A stretch of 36,479 nt of DNA from contig NZ_CAKQVD010000016.1 of the NCBI RefSeq assembly GCF_934277605.1, positions 1 to 36,479 of the forward strand, read 5' to 3'. Below are positions 24,098-32,490 of this stretch, piece after piece. The position numbers were made by a program, and so were the translations under genes. This stretch comes from an uncultured Anaerotignum sp. GTDB lineage: Bacteria > Bacillota > Clostridia > Lachnospirales > Anaerotignaceae. The notes under the pieces are model-generated. The model ran no database searches. It had not been told where the DNA came from and saw only the letters and a program-made list of their open reading frames with translations. Within the stretch, counting starts at the first letter, position 1, and every line of letters begins with the position of its first letter.

Positions 24098-25255
24098 TCA
24101 AAGCCTTCTCCAACCGAGCCACCCCTTTGCCAAGCGAAATAGCCGCTCCGCAAGAGTAAACGGCTCCGCCTGCTCTGCCGCAAGCAAATCCACTGCCGCA
24201 AGCCGTTCTCCGTCAAGCCAAAGCACCGCCTGCCCCAACCTCTCCCCCGTTTCCACAGGTGCGGCAAGACTCCTCGGCAATTCTGCCGTAATACGCAGGC
24301 GTTTGATTTCCTCCTCCGAAAAAACCGCCGTGTATCCCTCTGCTAAAACTGTCTGCACCTGCTCTGTCGGGGAATCGGTAACAGATACCTCTCCGCACCG
24401 CTCTCCCGCACGCAGCGCCCGATACGGATGAAATGCCGCAAAGCCATATTCCATTAAGGCTTTCGTATCCGTCCATTTTTTCTGCTTGCCGCTCTCCCCC
24501 CAACCACTGCCAAGCACAGCCGAAACCAGAAGAACACCCTCCCGTTCCGCCGCCCCGACAAAGCAATGGCCCGCTTGGTTGGTGTAGCCTGTTTTAATTC
24601 CCAATGCACCTTGATATTCCCGCAAAAAACGGTCTGCATTTGTCACATTGCAGGGGTGTTTTCCCTCCAAATCGGTCACTTGGATTGCCTCCTGTGCAAC
24701 AAGCTCCCGAAAGGTCTGATTTTCCATGGCATACGCCCCAATCAACGCCATATCGTATGCGGTGGAATGGTGCTGCTCTGCCGTCAAATGACTATCCAAG
24801 CCATTCGGCGAACCAAAAACCGTATCCCCTGCCCCGATTGCCTGCGCCTTTTTCGTCATTTCATTGCAAAACGCCTCCACACTGCCGGAAATATGCTCAG
24901 CCAATGCAACCGCCGCATCATTATAAGAACGCAGAAGCATGGCAGAAAGCAAATCCCGCTCCCTCCATTGCTCTCCCTCCTGTAAATTCATATGTACCTT
25001 TGGCTGTTTTGCCGCATTTTTGCTGATCGTCACAGTCTCCGATAAATCTCCCCGCTCCAAAACCAATATTGCCGTCATAATCTTTGTGGTGCTTGCCATA
25101 GCCAATGGCATATCCTCATTTTTCCCCCACAACAGCCGCCCTGTTTTTCCGTCAATCAATGCCGCTCCCTGTGCGGCAACCGTCGGCTCCTGCGCAAAGG
25201 CCGGCTGTGCAAAAAATAAAAAAAGCAGGAATAAAAGAATTGCTCTGCGTTTCAT
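24098..25255 (-). CDS. dacF: D-alanyl-D-alanine carboxypeptidase, DacF type
   Basis: Removes terminal D-Ala from peptidoglycan stem peptides outside the membrane. The 385-aa product has a signal peptide (hydrophobic 6-20, cleavage near AFA-Q at 21/22), the serine nucleophile in S55-T-T-K58, S110-Y111-N112 and K221-T-G. A C-terminal beta domain (about 270-350) and a basic amphipathic tail for membrane attachment (LFRLAKGWLGWRRL) follow, as in PBP5-like enzymes. GGAGGAGGG precedes the ATG by 7 bases. In Bacillus the dacF gene sits with sporulation sigma F; here it belongs to the scpAB operon, so dacB is an alternative name. Confidence 0.93.
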   Translation of the reverse strand: MKRRAILLFLLFLFFAQPAFAQEPTVAAQGAALIDGKTGRLLWGKNEDMPLAMASTTKIMTAILVLERGDLSETVTISKNAAKQPKVHMNLQEGEQWRERDLLSAMLLRSYNDAAVALAEHISGSVEAFCNEMTKKAQAIGAGDTVFGSPNGLDSHLTAEQHHSTAYDMALIGAYAMENQTFRELVAQEAIQVTDLEGKHPCNVTNADRFLREYQGALGIKTGYTNQAGHCFVGAAEREGVLLVSAVLGSGWGESGKQKKWTDTKALMEYGFAAFHPYRALRAGERCGEVSVTDSPTEQVQTVLAEGYTAVFSEEEIKRLRITAELPRSLAAPVETGERLGQAVLWLDGERLAAVDLLAAEQAEPFTLAERLFRLAKGWLGWRRL

Positions 25256-25294
25256 AAAGCATCCCTCCTCCTGCCAGTTTATTCTGTTTTCCTC

Positions 25295-25840
25295 TTATGT
25301 ATGAAACTCTGTTTCTGCCGTTTCCTCCTCATGTTCCTCCAAGGGTGGCAGCTCTCGGATACTCTTAAAGCCGAAATACCGCAAAAATTCGTTGCTTGTG
25401 CCAAACAAAATCGGCTTACCGGGGGTATCTCCTCTGCCCACCTCACAAATCAGCCGCTTTTCCATCAGCCTTGTCACTGCATGGTCGGATTTGACACCAC
25501 GGATTTCCTCCACCTGCGCCCGTGTAATCGGCTGCTTATAGGCAATAATCGCCAAGGTTTCCAAAAGTGCCTGCGTCAAGCCCTGCCGCTGTGGATTTTT
25601 ATACATATTACGGATATATTCAAAACATTCCGCCGCTGTACACATCTGATATGCGTCTGCAATCTCCACAATCCGCAGTCCCCGCCTTTCCTTTTCATAT
25701 TTATCCGCCAAGGAAAGCACCACAGCCCTTGCCGTTGCCTTATCCAGCTCAATGGTCTGTGCAATCGAGGCTAAGGGTACCGCATCTCCGGCAATAAACA
25801 GCAGGGATTCCACAACTGCCTCCAATTCCGATAATCTCAT
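25295..25840 (-). CDS. scpB: Segregation and condensation protein ScpB
   Basis: Forms the SMC-ScpAB condensin that organises and separates the chromosome. The 181-aa product has two winged-helix domains (LEAVVESLLFIAGDAVPLASIAQTI near the N-terminus; ALLETLAIIAYKQPITRAQVEEIRGVKSDHAV in the middle). Its ATG overlaps the scpA stop by 4 bases. The C-terminal end is acidic. Confidence 0.96.
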   Translation of the reverse strand: MRLSELEAVVESLLFIAGDAVPLASIAQTIELDKATARAVVLSLADKYEKERRGLRIVEIADAYQMCTAAECFEYIRNMYKNPQRQGLTQALLETLAIIAYKQPITRAQVEEIRGVKSDHAVTRLMEKRLICEVGRGDTPGKPILFGTSNEFLRYFGFKSIRELPPLEEHEEETAETEFHT

Positions 25841-26604
25841 GCTGTCCCTCCTTCGCCGTATTTACTGATAAAGATTTCGCCGAAATTCCTTTCCTGCGCA
25901 ATCTGCACTTCCTTTTGCTTAATCAATTCCAAAAGTGCCAAAAAGGTAACCACCCGTTCCATTTTCCCTGCATTTTTGCGAAAAATCGAATGAAAGGCTG
26001 TTTGCTCATGCGGATGCAAAATCAGCATATCCCGAATATACGCCATCTTCTCGCCAACGGTAAACAAATCCTTCTGCACCGAGCGAAACGAACTGCGTAC
26101 CTTGTCCTCCTTGGTTTCCTTCCTTGCCATCACCTGCTGAAACGCAAGATATAGGTCATCCATCGTGATTCCCTGCAGCAAGTCCTCCAATTCCTGCGGC
26201 GGCTGTTCCTTCAGCTTTGCCACAGAGGCATCTGCCTCCTTATAGAAAATCAGTGCCGCTTCCTCCTCCCGTTCCTTCAGAGCTTCCGTTGCATCCTTAA
26301 TTTTTTTATATTCCAGCAAGCGCTGCACCAGTTCTTCTCTCGGATCGGGGCCTTCCGCCTCCTCCGTTTTGGGCTTTGGCAGAAGCAGCTTGCTTTTGAT
26401 TTCGAGCAGTGTTGCCGCCATCAGCAAAAATTCGCTCATGCCGTCCATATTTCTGTCCTCTGCCGCATCCAGATAGGCAAGATATTGCTCTGTCAGCGCA
26501 GCAATGGGAATATCGTAAATATCTATTTCATTTTTTTCAATCAAATGATACAGCAAATCCAAGGGGCCTTCAAATGCCGCCAGTGTGATGTTGATTGCCT
26601 CCAT
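25837..26604 (-). CDS. scpA: Segregation and condensation protein ScpA
   Basis: The kleisin subunit that bridges the SMC heads. The 255-aa product opens with the family signature FEGPLDLLYHLIEKNEIDIYDIPI (residues 10-33) and ends in a winged helix (VVTFLALLELIKQKEVQIAQ). GGGGGAG lies a few bases before the ATG. It is coupled to scpB. The smc gene is not in this window. Confidence 0.97.
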   Translation of the reverse strand: MEAINITLAAFEGPLDLLYHLIEKNEIDIYDIPIAALTEQYLAYLDAAEDRNMDGMSEFLLMAATLLEIKSKLLLPKPKTEEAEGPDPREELVQRLLEYKKIKDATEALKEREEEAALIFYKEADASVAKLKEQPPQELEDLLQGITMDDLYLAFQQVMARKETKEDKVRSSFRSVQKDLFTVGEKMAYIRDMLILHPHEQTAFHSIFRKNAGKMERVVTFLALLELIKQKEVQIAQERNFGEIFISKYGEGGTA

Positions 26605-26635
26605 ACGCTCCCCCTTCTGTCGCCACCCTTCCTTT

Positions 26636-27253
26636 TTAAATCAGACGAAACAAGCCGCCAAACAAGGAAAGCACTCCATAAATAATGGTATCCATAAAGC
26701 CTGTAATCAATCCGAAGAACAGCAGGAACAAAAACAGCATTTGAATCAGCTTTTCATTCTGCATATATTTAAAATATTGATTTGCAGGCATCAGCACCGC
26801 CAACACCTTTGTGCAGTCCATGGGTGCCACAGGCAAAACATTATATATTGCCAAGCCAACATTATAATATGCCAGATAATGAAACAGCGTGCAAAGAATA
26901 AAGCTGTACCCTCTGCTTTGGAAGGCGATGTAAAACCCAAGCGCAGCAACCCCCAATATCAAATTGACCACTGTGGGCAAAATTGCCACCAAAAGCGTAT
27001 CTCTTTTTCTGTTTTTATAATACAACGCACTCGTTTCCACAGGCTTGCCCCAACCGAAGCCGCCGCTGTAAAGCATCATCAGAAAGCCAATGGGCTCAAA
27101 ATGCTTGATGGGGTTTAGCGTCACTCTGCCTTGGCTTTTGGGATAATTGTCCCCCAAGGCCGCTGAGGTCAAGGCACGGACAAACTCATGGATTGTCGTT
27201 GCCACAAGAATACCGGGAAGCCCCAGAAGTATTACCAAAAAAGAATTGTTCAT
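26636..27253 (-). CDS. M50-like membrane protein with a degenerate active site
   Basis: A 205-aa multi-pass membrane protein of the site-2 protease family. Conserved landmarks remain: QGRVTLNPIKHFEPIGFLMM (41-60), GFGWGKPV (65-72) and NVLPVAPMD (138-146). But the zinc motif HExxH reads H22-E-F-V-R26, and the usual LDG is M145-D146-C147. The first His, Glu and Asp are kept, the second His is lost. So proteolysis is doubtful and it may be a pseudo-protease or a chaperone-like relative. Operon: first gene before scpA (31-base gap), its usual Clostridia position. AAGGG lies 9 bases before the ATG. Confidence 0.88.
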   Translation of the reverse strand: MNNSFLVILLGLPGILVATTIHEFVRALTSAALGDNYPKSQGRVTLNPIKHFEPIGFLMMLYSGGFGWGKPVETSALYYKNRKRDTLLVAILPTVVNLILGVAALGFYIAFQSRGYSFILCTLFHYLAYYNVGLAIYNVLPVAPMDCTKVLAVLMPANQYFKYMQNEKLIQMLFLFLLFFGLITGFMDTIIYGVLSLFGGLFRLI

Positions 27254-27302
27254 ATTTTCAAACCCTTTCTGCGATTATTTTTGCAAATTACCATATCAGT
27301 AT

Positions 27303-27331
27303 ATTGTACCCGAAGCACCTGCATTAGTCAA
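27303..27331 (-). promoter_or_regulatory. Promoter of the M50-scpAB-dacF-rluB operon
   Basis: Minus strand: TTGACT (27331-27326), a 17-base spacer and TACAAT (27308-27303). Confidence 0.8.
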
Positions 27332-27392
27332 ACCAAACGAAAAAGGAATTCATCATTTTTCGTGCTGAGATTCACAAAAATAAGAAAACCAC

Positions 27393-27421
27393 TTGATTTG
27401 TGTTACTCTTTAGAGTATTCT
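27393..27421 (+). promoter_or_regulatory. Candidate promoter of the NhaC-type gene
   Basis: TTGATT (27393-27398), a 17-base spacer and TATTCT (27416-27421), giving a leader of about 95 bases. The shared palindrome at 27450-27464 would lie just downstream of the start. Confidence 0.5.
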
Positions 27422-27449
27422 CAAGAATAGACGTGATTCAGAATTTTAA

Positions 27450-27464
27450 TTTCTCATTTATGAG
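27450..27464. promoter_or_regulatory. Second copy of the cdsB palindrome core
   Basis: TTTCTCATTTATGAG, identical over 15 bases to 10597-10611 upstream of cdsB. The arms CTCAT/ATGAG are perfect. It lies 57 bases upstream of the transporter ATG. A consensus sigma-54 promoter is not seen between the site and the gene. Confidence 0.55.
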
Positions 27465-27521
27465 GCCGATAAATTCTGATGTGGCGAGTTCAAGAGTCAT
27501 ACTATGGAAAGGAAGAGGTAA

Positions 27522-28832
27522 ATGGAAAAAAGAAATGGGAGAGCCTTACTCCCTATACTTATGTTTGTTGTTTTATATTTAGGGCTTGGCATATCGTTTG
27601 AATATGGCCTAAAAATTGAAATGGGGTTCTATAAAATCCCTGTTGTTGTAATATTCCTGTTCGCTCTGCTGGTTGCCTGCTTGCAAAATCGTGCTGTTTC
27701 GTTAAATGATAAGCTTGCAATCATGGGTACGGGAATCAGCGATCCAAACATTGTCACAATGATTCTGATTTTTATGTTGGCCGGAATCTTTGTAGGCGTT
27801 GTCGGCAGATCCTCCGCAAACAGTGTTGCTTATTTTATTTTGTCCCTGATTCCGCCGAAATTTGCGGTTGTTGTGCTTTTTATTGTAAGCTGCTTGGTTT
27901 CTCTTGCAATGGGTACCTCCGTTGGTACAATCACACTGATTGTTCCCATTGGCTTGGCTGTTGCCAATGCCTCCGGCTTTGCCGTACCGCTTTGCATTGC
28001 CTCTGTCATGGGTGGCGCAATGTTTGGAGACAACCTCTCCTTTATTTCTGATACAACCATTGCGGCCTGCAACGGCCAAGGCTGTAAAATGACCGATAAA
28101 TTCAGAGAAAACTTCTTTATTGCGCTCCCTGCGGCACTTGTCAGCCTGTTCATTATTTTTACCTTATCCGTAAAAAATTATAACGGCGGCTTCGTTGCAG
28201 AGGAATATCATTTGATTCAGACCATTCCCTATATTTTAGTTTTAATCGGGGGTATTGTTGGTTTAAATGTATTCCTTGTGCTGATTATCGGTGTCATCAG
28301 CGGCTCCGCAATTATGATTGCAACAGGCATGATTATCCCGACAGATTTGCTCGGAAACATGGGCGCCGGTGCAGCCGGAATGTTTGAAACCAGTATGGTT
28401 GCCATTTTGGTTGCCGCAATCTGTGCGTTAATCAAGGATTACGGCGGCTTTGCCGCTTTGCTGCATTGGATTAAAAAGGTATTCAAGGGCAGACGAGGCG
28501 GACTGCTCGGCATGGGCTTATTGGTTGGCCTGATGGATATTGCAACTGCAAACAATACCGTTGCTATCGTTATGGCAAACCCCATTGCAAAGGAAATGTC
28601 CAAGGACTATGGCATCAGCAGCAAGAAAGCCGCATCCATTTTGGATACCTTCTCCTGTGTTTTCCAAGGCATCATCCCTTATGGCGCACAAATGCTCGTT
28701 GCCATTTCCGCCGCATCCAGTTTAGGTGAAACAGTCAGTGCATTTGACATCATTCCCATGCTGTTCTATCCATATATGCTATTGATTAGTTCCCTTATCT
28801 TTATATTCTTTGGGAAAGAAAAAACTGCTTAA
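27522..28832 (+). CDS. NhaC-family Na+/H+ antiporter-like transporter
   Basis: A 436-aa membrane protein with about eleven hydrophobic segments. It has the family motifs AMGTSVGTITLIVPIG (129-144) and FGDNLSFISDTTIAA (168-182), plus NNTVAIVMANPIAKEM in the C-terminal half. Members exchange Na+ for H+, or organic acids and amino acids such as malate/lactate, and substrate cannot be read from sequence. AAGGA lies 8 bases before the ATG. It is monocistronic, with a strong terminator downstream. The upstream 15-base palindrome matches one near cdsB, hinting at a cysteine-related role. That is inference. Confidence 0.88.
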   Translation: MEKRNGRALLPILMFVVLYLGLGISFEYGLKIEMGFYKIPVVVIFLFALLVACLQNRAVSLNDKLAIMGTGISDPNIVTMILIFMLAGIFVGVVGRSSANSVAYFILSLIPPKFAVVVLFIVSCLVSLAMGTSVGTITLIVPIGLAVANASGFAVPLCIASVMGGAMFGDNLSFISDTTIAACNGQGCKMTDKFRENFFIALPAALVSLFIIFTLSVKNYNGGFVAEEYHLIQTIPYILVLIGGIVGLNVFLVLIIGVISGSAIMIATGMIIPTDLLGNMGAGAAGMFETSMVAILVAAICALIKDYGGFAALLHWIKKVFKGRRGGLLGMGLLVGLMDIATANNTVAIVMANPIAKEMSKDYGISSKKAASILDTFSCVFQGIIPYGAQMLVAISAASSLGETVSAFDIIPMLFYPYMLLISSLIFIFFGKEKTA

Positions 28833-28923
28833 AGCAAATTTATGAACAAAATCCACACCAATAAATTCTGATTTTTCTGATAAAAAAAGAAATCACTTCA
28901 ACACAATCAAAAAAGGAAAACAG

Positions 28924-28966
28924 AAAACGCCGGAACCGACCTTCGTCGGAACCGGCGTTTTTTAGG
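28924..28966. terminator. Bidirectional terminator between the NhaC-type gene and alr
   Basis: A long GC-rich hairpin: AAAACGCCGG (28924-28933) with 28952-28961, a symmetric aa/aa internal loop, then CCGAC/GTCGG around CTTC. T runs lie beyond the stem on both strands. Confidence 0.9.
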
Positions 28967-28986
28967 CTGTTTCGCCTTTTATTTTT

Positions 28987-30180
28987 TTATCTGTACTGAT
29001 GCAGAACGTGGTCTACAATACCAACGATTTCGCCGTTTTCTTTATAAACACGGGGAACACGTTTTGTCAAAACGCAAGGCAACTCATAGTTAATTGTGCC
29101 AAGGATTGCAGCCATATCGTCAAATGTGAAGTGCTTGTCGCCGTCTGTACCAACAACGATAACTTCGTCCCCCATTTTTGCTTCGGGAATATCCGTAACA
29201 TCAATCATCAGCTGGTCCATGCAAACACGGCCAACAACGGGTGCATATTTACCATGAACAATCATTTTTGCCTGATTGGACAATGCTCTGTTATAGCCAT
29301 CCGCATAGCCGATAGGGATGGTTGCGATTCTTCTGTCTGTTTCTGCTGTGTAGGTTCTGCCATAGGAAAGCTGAGAGCCTGCGGGAACATGCTTAACCAA
29401 ACCGATGGTAGATTTCACTGTCATCAAGGGCTTCAGGTCAATCATGCCTTCACATTCACCGGAGGGCAGCATACCGTATGTAATGATACCGGAACGGCAC
29501 ATATCAATATGTCTTTCGGGATAAGCGATTGTGGTTGCGCTGTTTGCACAGTGACGAAGGCCAACGTGTACGCCTGCATCCTGCAATGCTGTTACCATTT
29601 TATCAAAACGAGCAAACTGCATTCTTGTGAAATCGGGGTTATCGCCTGTATAGGAGTCAGCTACCGCATGGTGTGTAAAGATACCTGTAATCTTTACGTT
29701 CGGCATCTTGCTCACTTCGATAATATCCTTCAAGGACTGTTCAAAATCTGCATCATCTGTCTGGAAGCCAACACGAGTCATCCCTGTATCCAGCTTGATG
29801 TGACCTTCCACAACAACATTTGCTGCCGCTGCCGCTTCTTGAAGGCTTCTTGCATGTTCCATACCAACAATGGCATTTGTAATGCTCTGCTGGCAAAGAA
29901 TTTCAACACAGCTTGCAGGTGTATAGCCCAGAACCAGAATGGGTTTTGTGATGCCTTCATTTCTCAGGCTCATACCTTCTTCGATGTTGGAAACGCCAAA
30001 CCAGTCGAAGCCGCCTGCCTGCAGCTTGCGTGCCACAAAGCCGTCACCATGGCCATAGGCGTCTGCCTTTACGATACCCATAACCTTATGCTCAGGTTCC
30101 ATTTTAGATTTGATACTCTTGATATTATAATCCAGTGCATCTAAGTCAACTTCCGCCCATGTTCTTCTGATAAAATCCAT
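28987..30180 (-). CDS. alr: Alanine racemase
   Basis: Converts L- to D-alanine for peptidoglycan, using PLP. The 397-aa product has the PLP Lys K38 in VKADAYGHG and the second catalytic base near Y273 in SQLSYGRTY, with RVCMDQLMIDVTD downstream. The ATG at 30180 fits the family start TWAEVDLDAL; a 16-codon in-frame extension has no support. AAGGA lies about 12 bases upstream. A promoter about 120 bases upstream leaves a long leader of unknown function. Convergent with the NhaC-type gene across a shared terminator. Confidence 0.96.
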   Translation of the reverse strand: MDFIRRTWAEVDLDALDYNIKSIKSKMEPEHKVMGIVKADAYGHGDGFVARKLQAGGFDWFGVSNIEEGMSLRNEGITKPILVLGYTPASCVEILCQQSITNAIVGMEHARSLQEAAAAANVVVEGHIKLDTGMTRVGFQTDDADFEQSLKDIIEVSKMPNVKITGIFTHHAVADSYTGDNPDFTRMQFARFDKMVTALQDAGVHVGLRHCANSATTIAYPERHIDMCRSGIITYGMLPSGECEGMIDLKPLMTVKSTIGLVKHVPAGSQLSYGRTYTAETDRRIATIPIGYADGYNRALSNQAKMIVHGKYAPVVGRVCMDQLMIDVTDIPEAKMGDEVIVVGTDGDKHFTFDDMAAILGTINYELPCVLTKRVPRVYKENGEIVGIVDHVLHQYR

Positions 30181-30297
30181 AAAATTCCGCTTCCTTTCCT
30201 CCAAGAAAAATGTGATATAGCTCAGCATTTTTTCATTGCCGACGGAGAAGCACTGCGATTTTTTCTTTTCCTTGGCAACTATTCAATACTTGTTCTA

Positions 30298-30326
30298 AAT
30301 ATAGCACAATGTCTTTCACTTGGCAA
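30298..30326 (-). promoter_or_regulatory. Promoter of alr
   Basis: Minus strand: TTGCCA (30326-30321), a 17-base spacer and TATATT (30303-30298), giving a leader of roughly 110 bases before the ATG at 30180. Confidence 0.7.
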
Positions 30327-30384
30327 TATCTACCGAAAAATATTTTTTCTCAATGATAAAAGAATACAATATCCACAAATCTTG

Positions 30385-32322
30385 TCATGCAAGATATAAA
30401 TGCGTGAACAGTTTATACGCATCCTGAATTGCACTGCCGCCATCGCCGATTTCATTGGCATCTCCCACAACGGCATAGCTCATCCGCTCATCCATCAGCC
30501 ACATGGTCAGCTCCGTATCCACAACAGGCTCATTGCCGCCTGCCCAAATGACCGTATCCGCAGAAACAAACATCGTCATTGCGCCGATTTTCACATATAG
30601 CTTTCTATCCTCCATCAAGGCTGCGGTGGTGGTTGTCAAAAAGCTCACGTTTCTTTTCTTCAGCTCATTGAGCAAGGGTCTTGCCATTGCACCCAAATCC
30701 ATGCCCATTTTCTCCTTCGGCTCAATGATTTTGATTTTGGATTCCTCGCTGTCCTTCGGCAGACGCTCCGCCAAAAATGCCGCTGTTTCCAAGCCAACCG
30801 CACCGCCGCCGAGAATGACTGTATCCCCCTCCAGCAGAGCCGTGATTTTTTCCTCCGGCATTTGCAGAACCTCCTGCGCCGTAAAATAGTTTTCCTCCGC
30901 CAAGCCCTCAATCACTTGCTTTTCGGGCTGACTGCCGGTTGCCAAAACCGTAAAATAAGGATTCCTTTCCTTTATAAAGTCGAGTGTTGCCTCTGTTTCT
31001 GTCAAAACGGTAACACCCAATTCCGCTAAGGTTGCTTTCATATAGTCAATATATTGCAGCAGACCGCTTTTTTTCGGGGGCAAAGCCGCCAAACGAAGCT
31101 GTCCGCCCAGCTCCTTTTCCCTGCACAAAAGCGTTGTCACAAAGCCTCTTTCTGCGGATTTCTTCGCCGCCTCCATGCCGGCAGGGCCGCCGCCGATCAC
31201 AATACATTCCTTTTTGGTTGCAATTTTTCTGCGTTCCTGCTCAAAGGCCTCATTGCCCGCCTCCGGATGAAAGGCGCAGAACAGCTCCTTCCCCTTCAGC
31301 ACCGCCGCAATACATTTGTTGCATGCCTGACAAGGCAAATAGGGCTTCCCTTCCCGCAAGCGATTTACAAATGCCGCATCTGCCAAAAAGGCTCTTGCCG
31401 TTCCGCATAAATCGCAAAGCCCCTCTGCCAAAATTCGCTCAGCCGTTTCTAAGTCATGGATACGGTTGCAGGCAATGACAGGCACCGTTAAGTATTTTTT
31501 CAAAATGCCCGCAAACGGTGCATACGCCCCCTTCGATACATGATAGGAAATCTGCTCCACAGGGGATTCATGCCAGCCGCCTGTAACGGTTACGCCGTCA
31601 ATCGAGCCTGCCTCCTCGGCTTTCTTGCAAAAACGGAGCGTATCTGCCAATTCATAGCCGCCCTCAACCATCTGCGCCGCAGAAACCTTAACCAAAATCG
31701 GCATTTCCCCGACTGCCGCACGCACTGCCGCCAAAACCTCCATTGGATATGTTATGCCATTTTCTGCTTCATAGCCATAGGCATCCTTCCGCAAATTTGT
31801 AATGGGAGAGAAAAATTCGGAAAGCAAATAGCCCGCAGAAGCGCTGACCTCCACAATATCCGCACCAATCTCCTTGCACAGCTTTGCCGCAGAGGCAAAG
31901 GCCTCCTTCGTTTTCTCCAAATCCTCCGCCGTCATTTCCTGCGGCTCTGTCCGAAAAATCGGAGAAGCCACGGCAGAGGGTGCCAGCAGGGGCTTTTCCC
32001 CATGATTTTTTCCGCTTTCGTTTCGCCCGCAATGGAAGAGCTGCACAATCAATTTGCAATCCTGCGTGTGCAAACGGTCTGATAGGGTTCTTAGGCTTTC
32101 CCGCTCCACCGTTTCTGCATCATACATTCCCTTCAATGCACCTGCCTCGTTGACAGCAAGCAAAACCGTTACCGCAGCCGCACCACCCTTTGCACGCTCC
32201 TCATAAAACGCATAATCCCGCTCTGTCAAAGCATTTCCTGCTGCAAAGCCTGTGTGCATGGCAAGCATAATCCAGCGATTCTTCAATTCCACTTCTCTCA
32301 ATTTAAATGGTGTAAAAACCAT
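30385..32322 (-). CDS. Enoate/2,4-dienoyl-CoA reductase-like flavoenzyme
   Basis: A 645-aa enzyme of the FadH/2-enoate reductase/BaiH group. Residues 1-330 are an OYE-type TIM barrel that binds FMN (TPFKLREVELKNRWIM, QLFHCGR). C331, C334, C337 and C349 (LPCQACNKC ... LFCAF) probably bind a [4Fe-4S] cluster. From about residue 378 two nucleotide-binding domains follow (IGGGPAGMEA at 381-390; VILGGGAVGLETAAFLA near 500), for FAD and NAD(P)H. Such enzymes reduce conjugated double bonds of enoates, dienoyl-CoAs or bile acids. The substrate is open. The ATG at 32322 is chosen because GGAGG lies 7 bases upstream; the ATG at 32328 is too close. Confidence 0.92.
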   Translation of the reverse strand: MVFTPFKLREVELKNRWIMLAMHTGFAAGNALTERDYAFYEERAKGGAAAVTVLLAVNEAGALKGMYDAETVERESLRTLSDRLHTQDCKLIVQLFHCGRNESGKNHGEKPLLAPSAVASPIFRTEPQEMTAEDLEKTKEAFASAAKLCKEIGADIVEVSASAGYLLSEFFSPITNLRKDAYGYEAENGITYPMEVLAAVRAAVGEMPILVKVSAAQMVEGGYELADTLRFCKKAEEAGSIDGVTVTGGWHESPVEQISYHVSKGAYAPFAGILKKYLTVPVIACNRIHDLETAERILAEGLCDLCGTARAFLADAAFVNRLREGKPYLPCQACNKCIAAVLKGKELFCAFHPEAGNEAFEQERRKIATKKECIVIGGGPAGMEAAKKSAERGFVTTLLCREKELGGQLRLAALPPKKSGLLQYIDYMKATLAELGVTVLTETEATLDFIKERNPYFTVLATGSQPEKQVIEGLAEENYFTAQEVLQMPEEKITALLEGDTVILGGGAVGLETAAFLAERLPKDSEESKIKIIEPKEKMGMDLGAMARPLLNELKKRNVSFLTTTTAALMEDRKLYVKIGAMTMFVSADTVIWAGGNEPVVDTELTMWLMDERMSYAVVGDANEIGDGGSAIQDAYKLFTHLYLA

Positions 32323-32435
32323 GTCCATCCCTCCGTTTCTGTTGTTAGCATATCACATCTGCCCGCCTTTTACCAGAGAAATACACACCAAACGGCAAAG
32401 CGGTATTTTCCCCGAAAAAAGCTGTTTTTTATCTA

Positions 32436-32464
32436 TTGTGGAGCGTCCCTTTATCTGATAGAAT
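32436..32464 (+). promoter_or_regulatory. Promoter of the HAD-ABC-F-FAD cluster
   Basis: TTGTGG (32436-32441), a 17-base spacer and TAGAAT (32459-32464), with a short leader of about 20 bases. Confidence 0.6.
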
Positions 32465-32490
32465 AGAAAAGATGGGCAGGTGAAATGATT

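Noticed and set aside
27481..27497. Possible sigma-54 promoter before the NhaC-type gene (TGGCGAGTTCAAGAG)
   Set aside because: The -12 element reads AGAG in place of TTGC and AC of the -24 element is lost. Only TGGC fits.
28833..28923. Searched for a riboswitch or small RNA after the NhaC-type gene
   Set aside because: Only AT-rich sequence leading to the terminator; no conserved fold recognised.
28999..30144. 381-codon plus-strand frame over alanine racemase
   Set aside because: Antisense of alr. The Cys/His-rich sequence is an artefact of reading the complement.
30181..30297. Possible riboswitch in the alr leader (TTGCC and GGCAA pieces)
   Set aside because: The pairing segments are short, lie about 35 bases apart and are not followed by a terminator, so I cannot support a structured element.
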